Assembly (NCBI GenBank): GCA_000421085.1
Contig: ATWE01000003.1
Coordinates: forward strand, 124,001-188,000
Reading direction: 5' to 3'
DNA length: 64,000 nucleotides
Source: Ensifer sp. USDA 6670
GTDB taxonomy: Bacteria > Pseudomonadota > Alphaproteobacteria > Rhizobiales > Rhizobiaceae
The notes beneath the pieces were generated by a model that saw only the letters and a program-made list of their open reading frames with translations, was not told the DNA's origin and ran no database searches. The position numbers and the translations under genes are program-made. This document shows positions 36,719 to 45,676 of the stretch, piece by piece. Numbering within the stretch: position 1 is the stretch's first letter; each line of letters opens with the position of its first letter.

Positions 36719-37618
36719 ATGTCTCTTCCCCATCTTCGGCGGCTTGAAGCCGAAGCGATCCATGTCATTCGAGAAGTTGTTGCAACTTTTTCCAACCCGG
36801 TCGTGCTTTACTCGATCGGCAAGGACTCCTCGGTATTGCTGCATCTGGCGATGAAGGCGTTCTATCCCGCCAAGCCGCCATTTCCATTCCTGCATGTAGA
36901 TACCAAATGGAAGTTCCGGGAGATGATCGAGTTTCGCGACCGGATGGCGCGAGAGCTCGGTTTCGATCTCCTCGTCCACGTCAATCAGGACGGGATCGAT
37001 CAGGGCATCGGCCCTTTCACGCACGGCTCCAACGTGCACACCCATGTCATGAAGACGATGGGGCTCCGGCAGGCGCTCGAGAAATACGGTTTCGACGCGG
37101 CGCTCGCTGGCGCGCGGCGCGACGAGGAGAAGTCGCGCGCCAAGGAACGCATCTTCTCGATCCGCAGCGCCCAGCACGGCTGGGATCCGCAGCGCCAGCG
37201 GCCCGAGATGTGGAAGACTTACAATACGCGGGTCGGGCAAGGCGAGACGATGCGGGTCTTCCCGCTCTCCAACTGGACCGAATTCGACATCTGGCAATAC
37301 GTCCTGCGCGAGGAAATTCCGATAGTGCCGCTTTATTTCGCGGCCAGGCGACCGGTCGTCAAACGAGACGGCATGCTGATCATGGTCGACGACGACCGCA
37401 TGCCCATCCAGCCCGAAGAGGAGGTTACGGACCGGCTGGTGCGTTTCCGCACGCTTGGCTGCTATCCGCTGACCGGGGCGGTCGAGTCCGACGCTGTCAC
37501 CGTCCCCGAGATATTGCGGGAAATGCTGACTGTGCGCACGTCCGAACGGCAGAGCCGGCTGATCGACACGGATGAAGTCGGGGCGATGGAGAAAAAGAAG
37601 CGGGAGGGCTACTTCTGA
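36719..37618 (+). CDS. cysD: Sulfate adenylyltransferase subunit 2
   Basis: This 299-residue PP-loop protein makes adenosine 5'-phosphosulfate with CysN. The ATP pyrophosphatase motif [16 protein letters not shown] is near residue 30, with CysD signatures [34 protein letters not shown] and [22 protein letters not shown] is about eight bases before the ATG. The upstream AT-rich 206 bases (36513-36718) hold no gene and presumably the promoter. The stop overlaps the cysNC start by one base. It opens the polysaccharide and sulfation region rather than lying beside assimilatory sulfite reductase genes. Confidence 0.94.
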   Translation: MSLPHLRRLEAEAIHVIREVVATFSNPVVLYSIGKDSSVLLHLAMKAFYPAKPPFPFLHVDTKWKFREMIEFRDRMARELGFDLLVHVNQDGIDQGIGPFTHGSNVHTHVMKTMGLRQALEKYGFDAALAGARRDEEKSRAKERIFSIRSAQHGWDPQRQRPEMWKTYNTRVGQGETMRVFPLSNWTEFDIWQYVLREEIPIVPLYFAARRPVVKRDGMLIMVDDDRMPIQPEEEVTDRLVRFRTLGCYPLTGAVESDAVTVPEILREMLTVRTSERQSRLIDTDEVGAMEKKKREGYF

Positions 37619-39519
37619 TGTCGTATGTTAAATCCATACCGCCGCATGACATTGAAGCGCATCTGGCCGAGCACGACAACAAGTCGATCCTCAGATTCAT
37701 CACTTGCGGCTCGGTCGACGACGGCAAATCGACCCTGATCGGGCGGCTGCTTTACGATGCGAAGCTGGTCTTCGAGGACCAGCTCGCTAACCTCGGGCGG
37801 GTCGGCTCTCCCGGCGCCGCCAACGGCAAGGAGATCGATCTCGCCTTGCTTCTCGACGGGCTTGAGGCCGAGCGCGAGCAGGGCATCACCATCGACGTCG
37901 CCTATCGCTATTTCGCCACGTCCAAACGCAAGTTCATCGTCGCCGATACGCCCGGCCACGAGGAATATACGCGCAACATGGTGACCGGCGCTTCGACGGC
38001 GGATCTCGCCATCATCCTCATCGACAGCCGGCAGGGCATTCTCCAGCAGACCCGGCGCCACTCCTATATCGCCTCGCTCCTCGGCATCCGCCATGTCGTG
38101 CTGGCCGTCAACAAGATCGATCTCGTCGATTTTCAACAACAGGTGTACGAGGAAATCGTCGCCGACTACATGGCTTTCGCCAAAGAGCTCGGTTTTGCCA
38201 GCATACGGCCAATCCCGATCTCGGCGCGAGACGGCGACAACGTCATCTCGGCTTCCACCAATACGCCCTGGTACAGAGGGGCGGCGCTGCTCGAATATCT
38301 GGAAACGGTCGAACTCGAGCCGACAGACCAGGCAAAGCCTTTCCGCTTCCCGGTTCAGATAGTCATGCGGCCGAACGCGGATTTTCGCGGCTATGCCGGG
38401 CAGATCTCCTGCGGGAGGATTTCCGTGGGCGATCCGGTCGTCGTCGCGAAGACCGGGCAGCGGACATCGGTCAAGGCGATTGTGACCTATGACGGGGAGC
38501 TTGCGACGGCAGGGGAAGGCGAAGCGGTGACGCTGGTCCTCTCCGACGAGGTGGATGCGTCCCGCGGGAATATGCTCGTCGCCCCCGGCGCCCGGCCCTT
38601 CGTGGCGGACCAGTTCCAGGCGCATGTGATCTGGTTCGATGCGAACCCGATGATGCCGGGAAGAAGCTACATCCTGCGCACGGAGACCGATAGCGTCAGC
38701 GCGACGGTCACCACGCTCAAGCACCAGGTCAACATCAACAGCTTCATCCGTGAGGCCGCGAAGTCGCTGCAGATGAATGAAGTGGGTGTCTGCAACATCT
38801 CCACACAGGCGCCGATCGCCTTCGACGCCTACAAGGACAACCGGGCTACGGGCAATTTCATTATCGTCGACCGGGTGACGAATGCCACGGTTGGTGCGGG
38901 GTTGATCGATTTTCCGCTCCGGCGCGCAGACAACGTCCACTGGCACGCGCTCGAGGTGAACAAGAGCGCGCGCAGCGCCATGAAAAATCAGCTCCCTGCC
39001 GTTCTCTGGTTCACCGGGCTTTCCGGTTCCGGAAAGTCGACCATCGCGAACGAGCTCGACAGGATCCTCCACGCCCAGGGCAAGCATACCTACCTGCTCG
39101 ACGGCGACAATGTGCGACACGGCCTCAACCGGGACCTCGGCTTTACCGAGGAAGACCGGGTAGAGAACATCCGCCGCGTGGCGGAGGTGGCCAAGCTCAT
39201 GGCTGATGCCGGTCTGATCGTTCTCGTCTCCTTCATCTCGCCGTTCCGCGACGAGCGGCGGATGGCGCGGGAATTGATGGAGGAGGGCGAGTTCATCGAG
39301 ATATTCGTCGACACGCCGCTCGACGAGTGTGCGCGCCGCGATCCGAAGGGGCTCTACGAGAAGGCGCTCGCCGGCAAGATCGCGAACTTCACCGGCGTAT
39401 CTTCGCCCTATGAGGCCCCGGAAAACCCGGAACTCCATATACGCACCGTCGGCCATGAACCGACCGACCTGGCGCTCGCGATCGAGGAATTCCTTGACCG
39501 CAGGATGGAGGACAAATGA
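37618..39519 (+). CDS. cysN: Bifunctional sulfate adenylyltransferase subunit 1/adenylylsulfate kinase
   Basis: This 633-residue fusion has an N-terminal GTPase (about residues 1-440; G1 GSVDDGKST at 31-39, [20 protein letters not shown]) that drives APS synthesis with CysD, and a C-terminal APS kinase (P-loop GLSGSGKST at 467-475, then [15 protein letters not shown] and [14 protein letters not shown]). The fusion, often called CysNC or NodQ-like, makes PAPS, the donor for sulfotransferases. Rhizobia use such fusions for Nod factor and surface sulfation as well as assimilation. Gene overlaps link it to cysD and cysQ. Confidence 0.94.
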   Translation: MSYVKSIPPHDIEAHLAEHDNKSILRFITCGSVDDGKSTLIGRLLYDAKLVFEDQLANLGRVGSPGAANGKEIDLALLLDGLEAEREQGITIDVAYRYFATSKRKFIVADTPGHEEYTRNMVTGASTADLAIILIDSRQGILQQTRRHSYIASLLGIRHVVLAVNKIDLVDFQQQVYEEIVADYMAFAKELGFASIRPIPISARDGDNVISASTNTPWYRGAALLEYLETVELEPTDQAKPFRFPVQIVMRPNADFRGYAGQISCGRISVGDPVVVAKTGQRTSVKAIVTYDGELATAGEGEAVTLVLSDEVDASRGNMLVAPGARPFVADQFQAHVIWFDANPMMPGRSYILRTETDSVSATVTTLKHQVNINSFIREAAKSLQMNEVGVCNISTQAPIAFDAYKDNRATGNFIIVDRVTNATVGAGLIDFPLRRADNVHWHALEVNKSARSAMKNQLPAVLWFTGLSGSGKSTIANELDRILHAQGKHTYLLDGDNVRHGLNRDLGFTEEDRVENIRRVAEVAKLMADAGLIVLVSFISPFRDERRMARELMEEGEFIEIFVDTPLDECARRDPKGLYEKALAGKIANFTGVSSPYEAPENPELHIRTVGHEPTDLALAIEEFLDRRMEDK

Positions 39520-40355
39520 CGCCTCTTTGCGAAATACTGGAGCGCATAGCGCTCGATGCGGGTGCGGCAATTCTCGAGGTCTACGACGCCGGTCCCCAAG
39601 TCTGCTACAAGGACGATCAATCGCCCGTCACCGAAGCTGACGAGCGGGCCGAAGCGATCATTATCGAGAGACTTGCGGCGGCGTTTCCGCAGATCCCCGT
39701 GGTTGCCGAGGAGTCTGTTTCCTCGGGCCGCGTTCCGGATATCAGCGGCGGCACGTTCTTTCTTGTCGATCCGCTCGACGGCACGAAGGAATTCGTCAAT
39801 CGCCGCAACGACTTCACCGTCAACATTGCCCTCATCGAGGGCAATGTGCCGGTTGCCGGCATCGTCTATGCACCCGCGCAGCGCTGCGCCTATGTCGCCG
39901 ACGGCGGCAGGGCGGAAAAGCTTCTGCTCGATCCGGCATGGGCACTCGAACACCGGCAGCCGATCCGCGTGCGGATGCGGGGTGCGGAACTGACGGCGGT
40001 TGCCAGCCGCTCGCACAACAGTTCCGAGACCGAGGCCTTCCTCACCGGCCACGGCGTCATGAACTACGCTTCCGTGGGCTCGTCGCTGAAATTCTGCCTG
40101 CTGGCGGAAGGCAAGGCGGACGTCTATCCGCGGTTCGGCCGCACGATGGAGTGGGATACGGCCGCCGGCGACGCGGTACTGAAAGCTGCCGGCGGATCGG
40201 TCGTCCGCTTGGACGGCTCGCGCCTCCTCTACGGCAAAACCATGCAGGAGGAGGATAGCGCCTTCGCAAACCCGCACTTCATCGCCTGGGCGGATATGTC
40301 CTTGCTCCACCTGTCCCGTAACGAGGGTCTTCAGCCGGCTGACGCGCTGTCGTGA
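39516..40355 (+). CDS. cysQ: 3'(2'),5'-bisphosphate nucleotidase
   Basis: This 279-residue inositol-monophosphatase-family enzyme has the metal motif [10 protein letters not shown] (about residues 85-94) and EWDTAAGD (about 210-217). CysQ hydrolyses PAP, the product inhibitor left after sulfotransfer, and can drain excess PAPS. The start overlaps cysNC by ATGA. Finding PAPS synthesis and PAP removal in one operon, a few kilobases from two sulfotransferases, indicates a dedicated sulfation supply. Confidence 0.92.
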   Translation: MTPLCEILERIALDAGAAILEVYDAGPQVCYKDDQSPVTEADERAEAIIIERLAAAFPQIPVVAEESVSSGRVPDISGGTFFLVDPLDGTKEFVNRRNDFTVNIALIEGNVPVAGIVYAPAQRCAYVADGGRAEKLLLDPAWALEHRQPIRVRMRGAELTAVASRSHNSSETEAFLTGHGVMNYASVGSSLKFCLLAEGKADVYPRFGRTMEWDTAAGDAVLKAAGGSVVRLDGSRLLYGKTMQEEDSAFANPHFIAWADMSLLHLSRNEGLQPADALS

Positions 40356-40401
40356 ACAGCGAGATGTCCGCCGCAGCGATTGTCAAAGGGCCGAGTGACG
40401 C

Positions 40402-41142
40402 ATGAATGGACTGGAGAGGATACGTGCTGGCAGACCTGTGTTCCGCCGCTACAGGGATCTCAGCCGGGAGCAACTGAATGTGGAGTTCCAGGTCCACACG
40501 AGTTGGACCGACGGGCAGGCGACCGCGCTTGAAATCCTGCAAGCGGCCAGTGAACGCGGTCTCGCCGCTCTGGCGTTCACCGAGCATGTGCGCGAGGACA
40601 CGTCGTGGTTTCCGGAATTCAGGGACGAGATACTCGCCGCTGCACAGGGTTTCGGCCATATGAGCGTCTATGTCGGCTGCGAGACGAAGGCCATGGCTGA
40701 CGACGGCAGGCTCGATGTGTCGCAGGATGTGCTGGATCAATGCGATATCGTTCTCGGCGTCGTCCACCGGCTCCCGGACGGCCGCGGCGGCTATCTGGAT
40801 TTCAAGCAGCTTTCCTATGAAGAAACGGCCGAGATCGAGTTCCGCCTGTCGATGGGAATGGTCAAGAACGCGCCCATCGACATCCTGGCCCATCCGGGCG
40901 GTATGAGCCTGAGGCGGCACGGCCGTTTTCCGGAGATCTATTTCAGGGACTTGATGAGAGCGACCCTCGAACGGCGGGTCGCGATCGAGATCAACTCCTC
41001 CTACCTCGTAGACATACCGGCATTCCTCGCCTTGTGCGAGGAGGTCAATCCTTTCGTTTCGATCGGTTCCGATGCGCACCGGTTGAGCGAATTGGGCCAT
41101 TGCAGAGATCAGCTAATCGAATTGGGAGTAGGGCGGTCATGA
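40402..41142 (+). CDS. PHP-domain phosphoesterase-like protein, atypical first metal motif
   Basis: This 246-residue PHP-fold protein resembles histidinol-phosphatase-type phosphoesterases. Several metal-site motifs are present: AFTEH, ETKAMADDGRLD, GVVHRL, DILAHPGGM, AIEINSSY and SIGSDAHRLSE. The usual DxHxHT start is EFQVHT, so Glu28 and Gln30 replace the first Asp and His while His32 is kept. It is coupled by ATGA to the ATP-grasp gene and lies 46 bases after cysQ. It lacks the CpsB/Wzb-like context residues of a tyrosine phosphatase. Its substrate is unknown; a role in modifying a glycan precursor is inferred from position. Confidence 0.8.
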   Translation: MNGLERIRAGRPVFRRYRDLSREQLNVEFQVHTSWTDGQATALEILQAASERGLAALAFTEHVREDTSWFPEFRDEILAAAQGFGHMSVYVGCETKAMADDGRLDVSQDVLDQCDIVLGVVHRLPDGRGGYLDFKQLSYEETAEIEFRLSMGMVKNAPIDILAHPGGMSLRRHGRFPEIYFRDLMRATLERRVAIEINSSYLVDIPAFLALCEEVNPFVSIGSDAHRLSELGHCRDQLIELGVGRS

Positions 41143-42131
41143 AGGTCTTTATCACCGGGGCAGGTGCCCTGCTCGGGCAAGGCATCATTCGCGCCCTGCG
41201 GCGCTCGACTTTGAACGCGAGGATAATCGTGGGGGACCCAAGTCCGCTCTCGGCCGGGCTGTATTGGGGCGACGCCGCCTACCTCGTGCCGATGGCCAGG
41301 GATCCTTCGTATCTGGACCGGCTTGGCGACCTTCTGCGGTCCGAACGGCCCGACATCCTCATTCCGGGAACCGACGTGGAACTTCCGATCCTCGCGGCGA
41401 ACAGGGAAGCGATCGAGAGAACCTACGGAACCAAAGTGATCATCAGTTCGCCGCGGGTGGTGTCGATTGCCAACGACAAATGGCTGACCTCCGAGTTCTT
41501 TCGCGAACGGGGCCTCGGATATGTTCCCTCCTGTCTGCCGGGCGACGAAGACACGCTGATCGAAGAATGCGGATTTCCGCTCGTCGTCAAGCCGAGAGTT
41601 GGGGCGCGTTCAATCGGCTTCAGCGTAGTACGCAACCGGGAGCAGCTGGCGCGCGCAATCGAGGAGCAGCCCGGGATCGTCATCCAGAAACATGTCGGCT
41701 CCGAAACAAGCGAGTACACTGCCGGGACGCTCACCTTCGACGGGAAATGCCGTGCGACGATCGTCATGCGCAGGGATCTTCGGGACGGCAACACCTATAG
41801 GGCATTCGCCGAGCCTTTCCCCGCGCTGAACAAGGCTATGGCAGAAGCTGCCGATGCCCTCGGCGCCTATGGCCCGGCGAATTTTCAGTTTCGTCTGGAC
41901 GACGGTGTTCCCCGCATCTTCGAGATCAATGCGCGGTTCTCCGGAACGACGGCGGTCAGGATTCATGCGGGGTTCAACGAGGTGGAGATGTGCATCCGCC
42001 ATCTCCTCTTCGGCGAGCCGATCGAGCAGCCGCAGATCACGCCGGTGACGATATTGCGGCACTGGTCTGAAACCGTGGTGAGACCCGGCGATCTGGTCAC
42101 TGCTTCTGCGAAACTCGACGAAACGGTGTGA
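41139..42131 (+). CDS. ATP-grasp domain protein (carbamoyl-phosphate-synthase-like ligase)
   Basis: This 330-residue protein has an N-terminal Rossmann-like region (MKVFITGAGALLGQGIIRAL) and an ATP-grasp core (about residues 105-300) with FPLVVKPRVGARSIGF as the ATP lysine/glycine loop and FEINARFSGTTAVR as the metal-binding end. Such enzymes form amide or ester-type bonds through acyl-phosphates. Coupled to the PHP gene before it and the epimerase after it, it may attach an acyl or amino-acid group to a sugar, but no substrate can be assigned. The start at 41139 is chosen because earlier codons lie inside the PHP gene. Confidence 0.8.
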   Translation: MKVFITGAGALLGQGIIRALRRSTLNARIIVGDPSPLSAGLYWGDAAYLVPMARDPSYLDRLGDLLRSERPDILIPGTDVELPILAANREAIERTYGTKVIISSPRVVSIANDKWLTSEFFRERGLGYVPSCLPGDEDTLIEECGFPLVVKPRVGARSIGFSVVRNREQLARAIEEQPGIVIQKHVGSETSEYTAGTLTFDGKCRATIVMRRDLRDGNTYRAFAEPFPALNKAMAEAADALGAYGPANFQFRLDDGVPRIFEINARFSGTTAVRIHAGFNEVEMCIRHLLFGEPIEQPQITPVTILRHWSETVVRPGDLVTASAKLDETV

Positions 42132-43072
42132 GGAAAATGCGGCTGGTCGTTACCGGCGCGACCGGGTTCATCGGTGCCAGGTTGATCGATCGAGCCCTAT
42201 CGAGAGGTTACGAGGTCACCGCACTTGCGCGCGATCCGAAGCGGGTCGCAGCCGGAATGGGCTCGGGCCTCCGGATCGAAAGATGGTCGGTTGGCGATCC
42301 CCTCCCGCCGCTTGGTCGAACCGACGCGGTCCTTCATCTTGCCGCCTACATCCCCGCCGATCTCAGCGATCCACGTCAGGCCGCCCAATGCTTCGAGATC
42401 AACACGAACGGGGCCATCCAGGCCGCCATGGAAGCGGCATCGCAAGGCGTGACGCGATTTGTCCTGTTCGGATCGGCGCAGGTCTATTCACCCGGCACAG
42501 GCCCCGCTTCGGAAGCGAGCCCGGCCTTTCCCGTGCACCGGGCAAGCTACTATCTGGCGAGCAAGCTCGCCGCCGAAATCTGTCTGCTGGCCCTCGGCAA
42601 ATCCAGTGACATGCCGGTAACAGTGCTCCGCCTCGCATCGGTTTACGGCCCCGGCATGCATGGCACCGGAATGGTGCCTGTATTCGTACGGACGCTCGGA
42701 AGCGGGCGCTCCCTGGTTATTCAGGATGGGGGCCAATACACCGTCGACCTCGTTTATGTCGACGACGTCGTGACGCTTGCGCTCGAGGCTGCGGAGAGAG
42801 CCGAAGCCGGCGTGTTCAATACGGGGAGCGGGCGTGCTTCTACCTCACTGGAAGCCGCCCGGATCGTCGCCGATGCCGTCGGAGCAGAACGGCAGCTCAT
42901 TGCCGTCGAGGGCGGCGGCACCGATGCGGCGCCGCGCGGCTTCAGGGCGCTCGATATTTCCAAGGCCGCAAACGAACTGAACTATGCGCCGCTCTCCTTC
43001 CGTGAGGGGATCGAGGCATGGAAGTCGATCACGGGCCTGACGGATTTTCAGGACGGGAGCGTGAACGCGTAG
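42128..43072 (+). CDS. NAD-dependent epimerase/dehydratase (sugar-nucleotide modifying)
   Basis: This 314-residue extended SDR has the NAD loop VTGATGFIGARLIDRAL (about residues 8-24), then DAVLHLAAYIP, FGSAQVYS and HRASYYLASK carrying the catalytic Tyr-x3-Lys. These enzymes epimerise or dehydrate NDP-sugars. It ends the cysD-to-epimerase operon. The start is either a GTG at 42128, which overlaps the previous stop in the same style as its neighbours, or an ATG at 42137 closer to the Rossmann motif. The converging RTX gene ends 55 bases away, separated by a perfect stem-loop. Confidence 0.85.
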   Translation: MRKMRLVVTGATGFIGARLIDRALSRGYEVTALARDPKRVAAGMGSGLRIERWSVGDPLPPLGRTDAVLHLAAYIPADLSDPRQAAQCFEINTNGAIQAAMEAASQGVTRFVLFGSAQVYSPGTGPASEASPAFPVHRASYYLASKLAAEICLLALGKSSDMPVTVLRLASVYGPGMHGTGMVPVFVRTLGSGRSLVIQDGGQYTVDLVYVDDVVTLALEAAERAEAGVFNTGSGRASTSLEAARIVADAVGAERQLIAVEGGGTDAAPRGFRALDISKAANELNYAPLSFREGIEAWKSITGLTDFQDGSVNA

Positions 43073-43074
43073 AA

Positions 43075-43102
43075 GCTTCGAAACAGGCAAGTGGTTCGAA
43101 GC
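43075..43102. terminator. Stem-loop between converging epimerase and RTX genes
   Basis: GCTTCGAA (43075-43082) and TTCGAAGC (43095-43102) form a perfect eight-base stem with a 12-base loop, exactly between the ends of two convergent genes (43072 and 43128). No U-run follows in either direction, so it would be a bidirectional end-of-transcript structure or Rho-dependent end rather than a classical terminator. Confidence 0.45.
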
Positions 43103-43127
43103 GCAGTGCCGACCCTTCCTTCACCGT

Positions 43128-44291
43128 TCAGGCGAAAAGGAAATCGCTGCTCGAAAAGTTCGCGGCGCTAAGGGTGCCGTTGGGATCGTCCAGGAGAATG
43201 GAGAAGCCCTTGCCGGAGGCGTCGTAGCCTTTTACCAGCACGTCGCCGCCGGTGGCATTATAGGCGTAGACGGTGCCTGCGGCGCCCGAGCTGGAGTATT
43301 GGTTGATCCCGAGCTTCTCTATGACGAGGAAATCGACACCATCCTGGAAATCCATGACGGTGTCCTGGCCGCTGAGCACCGGGGCACCTTTGAAGACGAA
43401 ACGGTCGGAATCGGCTCCGCCCCATAGAATATCGGTACCCGCCTCGCCAATGAGGACGTCCTGGCCGGCGTCTCCGCGCAGGGTATCGTTGCCATCGCCG
43501 CCAAAAATGCGATCGTAGTTGTTGCCGCCGCTCAAGGAATCGTTGCCAGCTTCGCCGTACAGCATGTCGTCGCCGTCATCCCCGAAAACCCGATCGTCGC
43601 CGGCCCCGACGACGATCTTGTCATTGCCGCTGCCGCCGTGGGCCTCGTCGATGCCGCCCTCGGAGTCCAGCACGTCATTGCCGTCGCCGCCGTCGAGATA
43701 GTTGTTCCCGTCGCCGCCATCGACGATGTCGTTGCCGATGCCGCCATAGACCCAATCATTGCCGGATTGGCCCTTGAGAGCGTCATTGCCTTCTTCACCA
43801 TATATCCTGTCATGGCCGGCGCCTCCGGCGACCGCCTGCTGCGTGACCTGGCCGGTCGCCGGATTTACGCGGTTGTTGAAGCCGTCGTCTCCCGAACCGG
43901 CATAGATGATGTCGTCGCCATCACCTGCGTCGATGTATTCTTCGCCTGCGCCGCCAAAAATCTTGTCGTGGCCACGGCCGCCCAGGATTTGGTCATGGCC
44001 GTCGCCGCCATCGAGAATGTCGCTGCCGTCACCGCCGTCTAAGATGTCGTTCCCTAATCCGCCCTTCAGCGTGTCGTGGCCAAGGCCGCCGTCTAACCGG
44101 TCGTTACCCGCGCCGCCTTCGGCATAGTCGTCGCCGAGCCCGCCGACCATGAAGTCGTTGCCATCGCCGCCAAAAAGCTTGTCATTGCCCTCGGCGCCAT
44201 CGAGATAATCGTCGCCCGCATAGCCCCAGAGCTCATCGTCGCTCAGAGCGCCGCGGATCGTATCGGAAAGATTGGTTCCCTTCAGAATCAT
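43128..44291 (-). CDS. RTX/hemolysin-type calcium-binding repeat protein
   Basis: This 387-residue protein is almost wholly made of GGxGxDxUx nonapeptides (about 25 copies, residues 20-300, for example GGDGNDFMV and GGLGNDILD), the calcium-binding beta-roll of type I secreted proteins. It has no N-terminal signal peptide. The C-terminal 80 residues lack repeats and end in a hydrophobic SSSDFLFA, as type I secretion signals often do. AGGA precedes the ATG. It lies antiparallel between two polysaccharide blocks and has no HlyB/HlyD exporter genes nearby. It may be a secreted matrix or adhesion protein that binds the polysaccharide. Confidence 0.85.
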   Translation of the reverse strand: MILKGTNLSDTIRGALSDDELWGYAGDDYLDGAEGNDKLFGGDGNDFMVGGLGDDYAEGGAGNDRLDGGLGHDTLKGGLGNDILDGGDGSDILDGGDGHDQILGGRGHDKIFGGAGEEYIDAGDGDDIIYAGSGDDGFNNRVNPATGQVTQQAVAGGAGHDRIYGEEGNDALKGQSGNDWVYGGIGNDIVDGGDGNNYLDGGDGNDVLDSEGGIDEAHGGSGNDKIVVGAGDDRVFGDDGDDMLYGEAGNDSLSGGNNYDRIFGGDGNDTLRGDAGQDVLIGEAGTDILWGGADSDRFVFKGAPVLSGQDTVMDFQDGVDFLVIEKLGINQYSSSGAAGTVYAYNATGGDVLVKGYDASGKGFSILLDDPNGTLSAANFSSSDFLFA

Positions 44292-44526
44292 TTTGATTTC
44301 CTGTAGCTGGACCGGAGTGCGGGTGATTGATAATGGGGCGATAAAATCAGTCTATATTCGCTTGCCGCCACCAGAGTGCATTTACTTTAGAAAGGTAAAC
44401 CATCTATACTACTCGTCTTAGAAATCATAACGTACTTATAATTTTTCCGAAGGTTACTTGGGTGGCTACCGGAAACACGGTACGTGAGACCGATTTAGAT
44501 GGAATATTTACAGGAAGTTCTTTCAT
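44292..44526. other. AT-rich intergenic region, RTX gene / glycosyltransferase
   Basis: This 235-base stretch lies between the RTX start (44291) and the end of a GT4 gene (44527). It is more AT-rich than the coding DNA around it and should hold the RTX promoter. No gene, strong palindrome or terminator was recognised. Confidence 0.35.
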
Positions 44527-45609
44527 CTAAGTCACCAGGAATTCGGAGTATTTTGTAGCCACTGCGGCTATCGCATACTCATTCTCGATGCGTTCCCGGG
44601 CCGTGCGTGCATAGCGCGCATATTCCGCCTCCGGCAGGTCGAGAAAGGTGCGCATTGCATTGGCGAGTGCTTGCGGATCGCGCGCGGGCACGGCTATTCC
44701 GGCCTTTCCGGCTACCGCGGCCGCGTCACCGACATCCGTCGTGACGATCGGCTTGCCGAAACTCATGGCCTCCGCGATGACGTTCGGGAAGCCTTCGGTC
44801 CGCGATGAGAGGACCAAGAGATCGATGCTTTGATAGAATGCAGGCATGTCGCTGATCTCCCCCCGGAGATTGACGGCGTGGGCCGGAAGACCGGCTTGTG
44901 CCATCAGCTCGATGACCGCCGGGTTATCGCGGTCGAGCCCGTTGCCAGCTGCGGAAAAGGCTGCCTGCGGGTGGGTCTTCACCACCTGAGCGGCCGCTTT
45001 GAAGAAAGTCGCGTGATCTTTCTGCGGGTGGAAGCGGCCCACAATACCGATTCGCCGGGCCGTTCGCGGTTCGGGAGCCGCGAGCTGCGGAAGGTCGAAG
45101 CCATTGGGAATTACGACCGCGTTCCGGTTCGCATAGCCGTAGGCGCAATGCAGATCGAGCGCGCGGGCGCTGTTGTAGATGATGCCGGTCGGCCGGCGCG
45201 ATAACAGTTTCGCGGCCGCAATCGCGATGCGGGAACTGCGCGTAAGGGAAGCGGGATCGTCCAGAGACTGGCGCACGTTCCAGAAAACCGGTGCCCTATG
45301 CCGCGCCACGCCCGCCGCCAGGGTGCCGGCGACCATCGCGTGGTACATCCAGCAGAGGATTACGTCCGGCTGCTCCTTCCGGATCAGCCGGGCAAGCCGC
45401 AGGATCGCGCCGGGAAGCGCCGTAAGCGAGGCCGCACCTAGCGAGACATAGGCAACCTTCGGATTGTCGGCGAGGCCACGGTTCCGCTCGGAAACGCCGA
45501 TGAGAGAGACCACGACGATGCGCTCGTCCGTCGCTCCGTGCAGCAGCCGTGCCAGCATCGTTTCGGCGCCGGCACTCGCGGTGAAATTGGTGATAACATG
45601 CATTATCAT
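44527..45609 (-). CDS. Glycosyltransferase family 4 (GT-B)
   Basis: This 360-residue retaining-type GT-B protein has an N-terminal MHVITNFTASAGAETMLARL, a linker IGIVGRFHPQKDHATFFKAA at the domain join, and the nucleotide-binding SSRTEGFPNVIAEAMSFGKP with the EX7E-type glutamates. It adds a sugar to a lipid-linked glycan on the cytoplasmic side. The start is the ATG at 45609 (another Met follows at 45603); upstream codons up to 45702 lack a ribosome site. It follows the next GT4 gene by 67 bases in a minus-strand block with capD and a formyltransferase. Confidence 0.87.
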   Translation of the reverse strand: MIMHVITNFTASAGAETMLARLLHGATDERIVVVSLIGVSERNRGLADNPKVAYVSLGAASLTALPGAILRLARLIRKEQPDVILCWMYHAMVAGTLAAGVARHRAPVFWNVRQSLDDPASLTRSSRIAIAAAKLLSRRPTGIIYNSARALDLHCAYGYANRNAVVIPNGFDLPQLAAPEPRTARRIGIVGRFHPQKDHATFFKAAAQVVKTHPQAAFSAAGNGLDRDNPAVIELMAQAGLPAHAVNLRGEISDMPAFYQSIDLLVLSSRTEGFPNVIAEAMSFGKPIVTTDVGDAAAVAGKAGIAVPARDPQALANAMRTFLDLPEAEYARYARTARERIENEYAIAAVATKYSEFLVT

Positions 45610-45676
45610 CGCGGTGCCCCATGGCTGCCGCCTCGGCGACGTTCTACGTGGCTGATCTGCAGCACCATGAAAATCC

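Noticed and set aside
37609-39570. Long open frame of about 650 codons antisense to cysNC
   Set aside because: It mirrors a clearly conserved gene on the other strand, shows no recognisable domain, and long antisense frames are common in high-GC DNA.
36719-40355. cysD-cysNC-cysQ as purely assimilatory sulfate reduction genes
   Set aside because: No APS/PAPS reductase or sulfite reductase gene is adjacent, whereas sulfotransferase and glycan genes are, so a sulfation role is favoured, although an added assimilatory role cannot be excluded.
40402-41142. PHP protein as a CpsB-type tyrosine phosphatase for the Wzz-like protein
   Set aside because: It lacks the CpsB N-terminal motif and the Wzz-like protein has no functional kinase motifs or tyrosine cluster to dephosphorylate.
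43128-44291. Tandem GC-rich repeats read as a CRISPR or DNA satellite
   Set aside because: The periodicity is 27 bases in frame and encodes RTX nonapeptides; there are no constant repeats with unique spacers.
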